A program made the translations under genes and the position numbers. A model generated the notes under the pieces. The model was not told the origin of the DNA and made no database searches. It worked only from the letters and a program-made list of their open reading frames with translations. From contig JAUSKS010000261.1 in NCBI GenBank assembly GCA_030646595.1, positions 1 to 5,465 of the forward strand: a stretch of DNA of 5,465 nucleotides. The letters are read 5' to 3'. Below are positions 1 through 4,573 of this stretch, in pieces. Position 1 is the stretch's first letter, and every line of letters begins with the position of its first letter. Source of the DNA: Gallionellaceae bacterium (lineage in GTDB: Bacteria; Pseudomonadota; Gammaproteobacteria; Burkholderiales; Gallionellaceae).

Positions 1-453
1 TAAAGGGTTGTAACTGGTACCGGGTGCCTCGGCCACTTGTATAGCGGCAGAATGGGCTAATTGATTGGCTTTGCCGGTGACAAAATTAGCAAAGGAAAGC
101 AAAGGATTTAATTTATTCTGACCATTGAGCGCAGTAGACAAAGGCGGCAAGCTGACTATGGGCATTTCCTTGTTTACGGCAGCGGGTTTGTCGGCATGGA
201 TCACGGCAGACTTTTTTCCTATCCGCAACTGAAAAGCGGGTGGCGCGGAGAAAAAAGGGATGGCGCGTTTGGAAATTTCCGGTAAAAACCGCTCTTGCAC
301 CAATTTCAGCACAAAACTATTGGGGGCGGTCAGCGTAATTTGGTCGTCTTTAATTTCGAAGACCAGGGGCTTGATCCAGGAATTGAATTGTTGTGGTGGC
401 AGGCTGCTTTCAAAAAAATGAAGACAGGAATCCCACAAAGTTTTATCCGGCAT
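1..453 (-). CDS. dnaA: Chromosomal replication initiator DnaA (N-terminal part, runs off the window)
   Basis: DnaA is the AAA+ ATPase that binds DnaA boxes, opens oriC and loads the replicative helicase. The 151 visible residues read leftward from an ATG at 453-451, and codon 151 ends exactly on base 1, so the ORF is open at the edge. Residues 1-66 match domain I: LWDSC near the start, then FNSWIKPL and APNSFVLKLV. Residues about 67-113 are a short, variable domain II. LNPLLSFANFVTGKANQLA at 115-133 is the entry to domain III, and SYNPL at 147-151 stops just before the expected Walker A loop. Phe47 matches E. coli Phe46, a helicase-contact residue, while Gln22 stands where E. coli has Glu21. 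The start is set by homology, since no clear Shine-Dalgarno lies upstream. It diverges from rpmH, and a DnaA box 58 bases upstream suggests autoregulation. Confidence 0.96.
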   Translation of the reverse strand, partial: MPDKTLWDSCLHFFESSLPPQQFNSWIKPLVFEIKDDQITLTAPNSFVLKLVQERFLPEISKRAIPFFSAPPAFQLRIGKKSAVIHADKPAAVNKEMPIVSLPPLSTALNGQNKLNPLLSFANFVTGKANQLAHSAAIQVAEAPGTSYNPL

Positions 454-510
454 AGTTTTCTGAATGACAGCGCAAAAATCTGAAGCGCATTCTACAGCGA
501 AGAGCAAAAG

Positions 511-519
511 TTATCCACA
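511..519 (+). promoter_or_regulatory. DnaA box, perfect R1-type TTATCCACA
   Basis: TTATCCACA matches the strong E. coli DnaA-box consensus TTATNCACA at every position. It lies between the divergent dnaA and rpmH starts, 58 bases upstream of the dnaA ATG and about 30 bases upstream of the rpmH -35 element. In this location such boxes act in dnaA autoregulation and/or as part of oriC. I found no second good match in the 167-base spacer, so a complete origin cannot be claimed from this window. Confidence 0.8.
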
Positions 520-549
520 GCCACCAAGGCTGGCCTTACTAAAATAAAC

Positions 550-578
550 TTGACATAACTCCCCGGAACCATTGTAAT
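550..578 (+). promoter_or_regulatory. Sigma-70-type promoter for rpmH-rnpA-yidD-yidC-mnmE
   Basis: A perfect -35 hexamer TTGACA (550-555) is followed after 17 bases by TGTAAT (573-578), which matches TATAAT at five of six positions. Transcription would start near 585, giving a leader of about 36 bases before the rpmH ATG at 621. The site faces the five-gene block and probably drives all of it, because no comparable promoter or terminator is evident before 4317. It is a motif call only. Confidence 0.75.
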
Positions 579-620
579 AGCGGGTTTCCAAACGAGAAGT
601 ACTATCTTAAGGGCATCAAC

Positions 621-755
621 ATGAAACGCACATACCAACCCTCCGTTACCAAAAGAAAACGTACCCACGGATTTCTGGTGCGCATGAAAACAAAAGGCGG
701 CCGGGCAGTTATTGCGGCTCGCCGAGCCAAAGGCCGTGTACGCCTTGCCGCTTGA
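621..755 (+). CDS. rpmH: 50S ribosomal protein L34 (bL34)
   Basis: The product is a 44-residue, very basic protein of the large ribosomal subunit, and the length is standard for the family. It opens [20 protein letters not shown] and continues with [10 protein letters not shown] and IAARRAKGR, the conserved bL34 signature. Translation starts at ATG 621, seven bases after AAGGG (609-613), a good Shine-Dalgarno; TGA lies at 753-755. It is the first gene of the rightward block, under the promoter at 550-578, and divergent from dnaA. The conserved dnaA-rpmH-rnpA arrangement supports the call. Its last codons overlap the likely start of rnpA. Confidence 0.97.
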   Translation: MKRTYQPSVTKRKRTHGFLVRMKTKGGRAVIAARRAKGRVRLAA

Positions 756-1110
756 AGCCAAGCCATCTTACCCCGGGCAGTCCTTACCTCGGTGTCGCCG
801 CATCCGGCAACGCACAGAGTTTGAACAGGCGTTTCTTACTCCGGGCATAAGCAACAAGTGGTTTACTATCCATGTACGGAAAAATGATAGTGGCAAGGCC
901 CGGCTGGGAGTCATTGCCAGCAAGCGCTATCTGCCCACAGCAGTGGCCCGGAATTTTGCCAAGCGCTTGATGCGGGAAGTATTCCGGCGTAATTTCCCAG
1001 CGGCCAGTGCGCTGGATGTGGTGATTAAAACCAGGCGGCACTTCCAGCCTGCCATGGCAGTTGAAGGACGAACAGCCTTGGTTCAGTTGCTACACACAGT
1101 CCAGATGTAA
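736..1110 (+). CDS. rnpA: Ribonuclease P protein component
   Basis: This small basic protein binds the RNase P RNA and helps it cleave the 5' leader from precursor tRNAs. From GTG 736 it has 124 residues, typical for the family. Visible hallmarks are [12 protein letters not shown] (22-33), the central strand [10 protein letters not shown] (56-65), and the RNR motif [16 protein letters not shown] (69-84), the RNA-binding signature. The start is uncertain. In-frame candidates are TTG 712, GTG 736 and TTG 745, and all lie inside rpmH, which ends at 755. GTG 736 has AAAGG only two bases upstream, whereas TTG 745 has it eleven bases upstream. There is no ATG before the conserved region. TAA (1108-1110) shares its last base with the yidD ATG, implying coupling to yidD. 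Confidence 0.93.
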   Translation: MYALPLEAKPSYPGQSLPRCRRIRQRTEFEQAFLTPGISNKWFTIHVRKNDSGKARLGVIASKRYLPTAVARNFAKRLMREVFRRNFPAASALDVVIKTRRHFQPAMAVEGRTALVQLLHTVQM

Positions 1111-1319
1111 TGCGTCAGCTTTTGATCCGGCTAATTGGTGCTTATCAATATTTATTTAGCCCGTTCATGACGCCAGCTTGTCGCTTCACCCCAACCTGCT
1201 CCCAATATGCTCGCGAGGTTATTGCAAAGCATGGTGCTTGGCGTGGTACATGGTTGAGCATCCGACGGCTTATACGCTGCAACCCTTGGCATCCGGGCGG
1301 TTACGACCCCGCCCCTTAG
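1110..1319 (+). CDS. yidD: Membrane protein insertion efficiency factor YidD
   Basis: YidD is a small membrane-associated protein that assists insertion of inner-membrane proteins by the YidC/Sec pathway. The 69 residues carry the family pattern: YQYLFSPF (12-19), CRFTPTCSQYA (24-34), HGAWRG (41-46), RRLIRCNPWHPGGYDPAP (52-69). The conserved cysteines are Cys24, Cys30 and Cys57. The N-terminal segment LLIRLIGAYQYLF looks amphipathic and could bind the membrane. ATG 1110 overlaps the rnpA stop by one base (TAATG), so translation is probably coupled. It sits 21 bases before yidC, its usual partner. It is short within the family's usual range, but complete. Confidence 0.95.
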   Translation: MRQLLIRLIGAYQYLFSPFMTPACRFTPTCSQYAREVIAKHGAWRGTWLSIRRLIRCNPWHPGGYDPAP

Positions 1320-1340
1320 ATATAGATAGGTTAAAGCATA

Positions 1341-2996
1341 ATGATGGATTTTCAACGACTGTTTTTATTTCTGATTTTTTTCTTTTCTTGTTTTCTATTG
1401 TGGGACGGGTGGCAGCGCACACAACTTCCGCCGGCACCGCTAGCACAGTCCGCTACACCCAGCGCGCCCCGCGCTGAGTCGGGTGTTCCCGTTGCGGCGA
1501 GCAATGCCGGTGGCAGCCCTGATGCGACTGCAGTGGTGGGGCTGCCCAAAATCCAGGCGGGACAAAAAATCACGGTAAAAACAGATTGGCTAGTTGCCGA
1601 AATTAGCACCGCAGGCGGTGATCTGCGCCGTCTGGAATTCTTGCAGCACCATGATGCGAAAGACAAGAACAAACCCTTCGTGTTGTTGCAGGAACAAGCA
1701 GCACATACGTATATCGCCCAAACCGGTTTGTTAGGCGCGGGCTTACCCACACATAATTCATTATTTACGGCATCTGCCAGTGAATATCAATTGGCACAAG
1801 GCAAAGATACCGTAGAAGTGCGCTTGCTCGCCACCGATATAACCACTGCCAAGGTCAGCAAAGTCTATGTATTTCATCGTGGTAGCTATGTGATAGATGT
1901 AGGCTATGAAATTGAAAACAACGGGGCCGACGCGTTAAATCCCGCTGCCTATTTTCAGCTGGTACGCGATAAAACTCCCCCCGAAGGCGATTCCAAGCTG
2001 GTGCCTACGTACACTGGACCAGCTATCTATACAGAGCAGGAAAAGTTTCAGAAAGTGGATTTTTCGGATATTGAAAAAAACAAGGCCAAACACCCTAAAA
2101 GCGCAGATAACGGGTGGGTGGGCATACTGCAACATTATTTCGTCGCGGCATGGTTACCCAAAAACCAGGCGCAGCGCGAGTTTTATACCAAGCATCTGGA
2201 AAATGATCTTTATTCAGCAGGCGTCATTGTACCGGTAGCGACGGTCGCCCCCGGGCACAGCGCGACGGTCATTGTGCCGCTATATGCCGGGCCGGCACAG
2301 GCGTCCTTGAACGAAATTGCTCCCGGGCTGGGATTGACGGTGGACTATGGCTGGTTGACGGTCATTGCCACACCGATATTCTGGTTGCTGTCCTTCTTGC
2401 ATGGTTGGGTACATAACTGGGGCGTGGCCATTATTCTGTTGACGGTGCTGATCAAGCTGGCTTTCTTTCCGCTGTCGGCAGCCAGCTATCGCTCTATGGG
2501 GAAAATGCGCGTAGTTGCGCCCAAGCTGGAGAAAATAAAGCAACAGTACGGCGATGATAGAGAACGGCTGCACAAAGCCATGATGGAGTTGTACAAGACC
2601 GAAAAAATCAACCCCTTGGGCGGATGTTTACCGGTCATTATCCAGATACCGGTGTTTATTGCGCTGTATTGGTCTATTCTGGCCAGCGTGGAATTGCGCT
2701 ACGCGCCGTTTTTCGGCTGGATTACCGATTTGTCGGCGACGGATCCCTACTATGTGCTGCCAGTGATTATGGGCATCAGCATGTACATTCAGAGCAAGTT
2801 GAATCCCACTCCGCCGGACCCATTGCAAGCCAAGCTGATGCAAATCATGCCCATCATGTTCAGCGCAGTTTTCTTCTTTTTCCCCGCTGGACTGGTGTTG
2901 TACTCCATTGTAAACAACGTGCTGTCCATCGCACAGCAATGGTATATCACACGCGGCTTAGAAGCCGAAGCCAAGGGTGTGCCCAAAGCCCGATAA
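1341..2996 (+). CDS. yidC: Membrane protein insertase YidC
   Basis: YidC inserts and folds inner-membrane proteins, alone or with SecYEG. The 551-residue product has the Gram-negative architecture. The N-terminal transmembrane anchor is about residues 6-22. A proline/alanine-rich linker covers 29-65 and the large periplasmic P1 domain about 68-330. The conserved core follows: TM2 near 338-380 with IKLAFFPLSAASYRSM, a cytoplasmic hairpin (APKLEKIKQQYGDDRERLHK), NPLGGCLPVIIQIPVF (424-439), and later helices near 470-485 and 500-530. Lys372 aligns with the groove Arg366 of E. coli; the positive charge is kept, and lysine is common in betaproteobacteria as I recall. ATG ATG at 1341/1344 leaves a one-codon ambiguity. 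Family members usually start MDxQR, favouring 1344, while AGG at 1328-1330 is nearer 1341. The gene's end overlaps mnmE by 20 bases. Confidence 0.97.
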   Translation: MMDFQRLFLFLIFFFSCFLLWDGWQRTQLPPAPLAQSATPSAPRAESGVPVAASNAGGSPDATAVVGLPKIQAGQKITVKTDWLVAEISTAGGDLRRLEFLQHHDAKDKNKPFVLLQEQAAHTYIAQTGLLGAGLPTHNSLFTASASEYQLAQGKDTVEVRLLATDITTAKVSKVYVFHRGSYVIDVGYEIENNGADALNPAAYFQLVRDKTPPEGDSKLVPTYTGPAIYTEQEKFQKVDFSDIEKNKAKHPKSADNGWVGILQHYFVAAWLPKNQAQREFYTKHLENDLYSAGVIVPVATVAPGHSATVIVPLYAGPAQASLNEIAPGLGLTVDYGWLTVIATPIFWLLSFLHGWVHNWGVAIILLTVLIKLAFFPLSAASYRSMGKMRVVAPKLEKIKQQYGDDRERLHKAMMELYKTEKINPLGGCLPVIIQIPVFIALYWSILASVELRYAPFFGWITDLSATDPYYVLPVIMGISMYIQSKLNPTPPDPLQAKLMQIMPIMFSAVFFFFPAGLVLYSIVNNVLSIAQQWYITRGLEAEAKGVPKAR

Positions 2997-4317
2997 TATA
3001 GCCGCGATCGCCACTGCGTCAGGGGCGGGCGGCATAGGCGTGGTCAGGGTGTCCGGCAGCAAGTTGTCTGTGCTGGCCGCCGCCATTTTGGGGCAAACGC
3101 CGCTACCGCGGCGGGCAACGCTGGTTCCCTTTCTTGATGCCCAGGGCCAGATCATAGATCAGGGCATCGCACTGTTTTTCCCCGCTCCCCAATCCTATAC
3201 CGGCGAAGACGTGCTCGAGTTGCAAGGGCATGGCGGCGCAGCAGTGCTGCAACTGGTATTGCAACGCTGTCTGGAGCTGGGCGCGCGGCTGGCACAGCCG
3301 GGGGAATTCACCCAGCGCGCTTTTCTTAATGACAAACTGGACTTGGCACAAGCGGAAAGCGTGGCTGATTTGATCGCAGCCACAACCAGCCAAGCCGCAC
3401 GTAGCGCCATGCGCTCGTTGCAAGGAGATTTTTCTGCGGCCATTCACGGACTGGTGTCAAAGCTGGTCAGGCTACGCATGCTGGTCGAAGCCATGCTGGA
3501 TTTTCCTGAGGAAGAAGTCGACCTGCCCAACCTCAACCAGCGCGATGCTCAGCTAGCCAGCCTGCGCCAGGAGTTACAGCATATTCTCACGCTCGCGCAA
3601 CAAGGCAGCCTGTTGCGCGAGGGCGCACATATTGTGCTGGCAGGGCAGCCCAATGTGGGTAAATCCAGCCTGCTTAACCGCTTGAGCGGAGAAGAGGTGG
3701 CGCTGGTCAGCGAAACGCCAGGCACCACACGCGATGTAATCCGTCAGGCTATCCAGATAGATGGCGTACCTTTGCATATCATGGATACCGCAGGCTTGCG
3801 CTCCTCACAGGATGCAGTGGAGCAGATGGGCATGCAACGCACCCGCAGCATGCTGCAAAAAGCCGATGCCATCCTGATTTTGCTGGATGCCAGCCGCGGT
3901 ATGAGCGCAGATGACCAGAAAATCCTCGATGAACTGCCTCCCGACATTCCACGCCTGCACATTCATAACAAGATAGACCTGCTCGCCCAGCCCGCACGAG
4001 TGGAGCAGCACGACGGCCAACAGCACATTTATCTATCCGCCAAGACCGGGGCGGGGCTGGAGTTGTTGCGCAATAAACTGCTGGAACTGCTGGGCTGGCA
4101 TCATGAGGCGGGCGTGTTCATGGCGCGCGAGCGCCATGTGCGGGCATTGCAGATGGCGGCAGAGCATTTACAGCGCGCAATTGGGGTAGGGCAGCAAGCC
4201 GAGCTGTTCGCCGAAGAGCTGCGTCTGGCCCAAGAAGCGCTTAACTCCATCACCGGGGAATTCACCGCTGACGACCTGCTGGGCCAGATATTCAGTAATT
4301 TTTGCATAGGCAAATAA
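2977..4317 (+). CDS. mnmE: tRNA modification GTPase MnmE (TrmE)
   Basis: MnmE works with MnmG to install the aminomethyl-type group at C5 of wobble uridine 34 in certain tRNAs, using a tetrahydrofolate one-carbon unit and GTP. The 446 residues are full family length. The N-terminal folate-binding domain covers about 5-120 (DNIAAIATASGAGGIGVVRVSG; SYTGEDVLELQGHGG at 73-87; PGEFTQRAFLNDKLDL at 108-123), followed by a helical domain. The G domain shows G1 GQPNVGKS (223-230), switch I PGTTRD (248-253), G3 DTAG (270-273), G4 NKID (331-334) and SAK (354-356). The C-terminal CIGK (443-446) holds the essential cysteine. GTG 2977 is the only usable start: an in-frame TAG lies at 2959, and the next GTG would remove the folate motif. 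It overlaps yidC by 20 bases. The stop codon abuts the inverted-repeat element. Confidence 0.97.
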   Translation: MCPKPDNIAAIATASGAGGIGVVRVSGSKLSVLAAAILGQTPLPRRATLVPFLDAQGQIIDQGIALFFPAPQSYTGEDVLELQGHGGAAVLQLVLQRCLELGARLAQPGEFTQRAFLNDKLDLAQAESVADLIAATTSQAARSAMRSLQGDFSAAIHGLVSKLVRLRMLVEAMLDFPEEEVDLPNLNQRDAQLASLRQELQHILTLAQQGSLLREGAHIVLAGQPNVGKSSLLNRLSGEEVALVSETPGTTRDVIRQAIQIDGVPLHIMDTAGLRSSQDAVEQMGMQRTRSMLQKADAILILLDASRGMSADDQKILDELPPDIPRLHIHNKIDLLAQPARVEQHDGQQHIYLSAKTGAGLELLRNKLLELLGWHHEAGVFMARERHVRALQMAAEHLQRAIGVGQQAELFAEELRLAQEALNSITGEFTADDLLGQIFSNFCIGK

Positions 4318-4353
4318 AGGGCACCTCTAAAAACTCAACCCCCGTCGCGATAC
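4318..4353 (+). repeat. Left terminal inverted repeat of the MITE-like element
   Basis: It pairs with 4454-4489 on the opposite strand. Mismatches fall at 4322-4323, 4341 and 4344-4346; the longest uninterrupted match is the 17 bases 4324-4340 (CCTCTAAAAACTCAACC), and the inner GCGATAC (4347-4353) is again exact. The repeat starts on the base right after the mnmE stop codon. Confidence 0.8.
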
Positions 4354-4453
4354 TGCGTTGCTCACACCCTGCGGGTGCGAGAACCTCTTCGAGGCAAAAA
4401 ACTACTCCTGACATATTAATATATGCGGCGTCGCAATTTTTTGCTCGCGCCTT

Positions 4454-4489
4454 GTATCGCTTAGGAGGTTGAGTTTTTAGAGGCACCCT
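4454..4489 (-). repeat. Right terminal inverted repeat of the MITE-like element
   Basis: This is the reverse-complement partner of 4318-4353, reading GTATCGC, then GGTTGAGTTTTTAGAGG, then the outer CACCCT on the plus strand. It ends 12 bases before parS. The T-run inside the arm (4474-4478) follows pairing sequence, so the folded transcript could terminate weakly here, but this is not a classical terminator. Confidence 0.8.
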
Positions 4490-4501
4490 AAGCCCCACGA
4501 T

Positions 4502-4517
4502 TGTTTCACGTGAAACA
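4502..4517. promoter_or_regulatory. parS: parS centromere-like site (ParB/Spo0J binding)
   Basis: TGTTTCACGTGAAACA is a perfect 16-base palindrome and equals the bacterial parS consensus at every base. ParB-family CTPases load here and spread, forming the partition complex that ParA and SMC use to segregate replication origins. In many bacteria parS sites lie close to oriC, and parA and parB commonly follow mnmG (gidA) and rsmG (gidB), so this position just upstream of mnmG fits. The palindrome does not extend further, because flanking T4501 and T4518 do not pair. It lies outside the inverted-repeat element. Confidence 0.93.
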
Positions 4518-4529
4518 TTTTTACCGCGG

Positions 4530-4542
4530 CCTCAGTGTGAGG
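4530..4542 (+). other. Small stem-loop in the mnmG leader
   Basis: CCTCA-GTG-TGAGG forms a five-pair stem with a three-base loop. Its right arm contains GAGG (4539-4542), the only Shine-Dalgarno-like sequence near the upstream candidate ATG at 4547. If that ATG is used, the stem could partly mask its ribosome binding site. The stem is short, so chance occurrence is possible. Confidence 0.4.
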
Positions 4543-4573
4543 TATCATGCGCGACCTTAATGGTAAAAAACTG

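Larger units (their letters stand above)
4318..4489. mobile_element. MITE-like non-autonomous inverted-repeat element
   Basis: This 172-base non-coding unit is bounded by inverted termini. The ends share AGGG, differ at two bases (CA against TG), then share CCTCTAAAAACTCAACC. With further imperfect pairing the arms extend to 36 bases (30 matches). Internal structure is also palindromic: a stem-loop CTC-A-CACCC/TGC/GGGTG-C-GAG (4361-4381), CCTC/TTC/GAGG (4384-4394), an inner stem GCAAAAAA (4394-4401) against TTTTTTGC (4437-4444), and CATAT/TAAT/ATATG (4412-4425). The whole unit could fold into one branched hairpin. TAA occurs at both edges (4315-4317, 4489-4491), a candidate three-base target duplication that would shift one terminus by a base. 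There is no transposase, so movement would need one supplied in trans. IS5-type elements can make TNA duplications, but assignment to that family is a guess. As RNA it could also act as a terminator or processing signal. Confidence 0.75.

Noticed and set aside
295..483. 62-residue plus-strand ORF opposite the dnaA start
   Set aside because: It lies almost entirely antisense to dnaA domain I, which is clearly the real gene.
492..761. 89-residue minus-strand ORF opposite rpmH and the spacer
   Set aside because: It is antisense to rpmH and overlaps the promoter and DnaA box; its sequence follows from bL34 codons on the other strand.
1361..1402. T-rich tract at the start of yidC as a regulatory element or terminator
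   Set aside because: It encodes the phenylalanine- and leucine-rich N-terminal membrane anchor, which accounts for the composition.
1178..1477. 99-residue plus-strand ORF across the yidD-yidC junction
   Set aside because: It runs out of frame through two well-recognised genes and has no conserved features of its own.
4318..4489. Intrinsic terminator of the mnmE operon as the sole explanation
   Set aside because: The arms are far longer than a terminator stem, are separated by about 100 bases, and end in non-T sequence. Termination may be a side effect, but a MITE-like element fits better.
4292..4498. 68-residue minus-strand ORF spanning the inverted-repeat element
   Set aside because: It is read through a palindromic repeat and the end of mnmE, resembles no family, and has no ribosome binding context. 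It is likely an accidental reading of the element.
4502..4517. CACGTG core read as an E-box or G-box transcription factor site
   Set aside because: Those are eukaryotic motifs; the full 16-base palindrome matches parS exactly, which explains every base.
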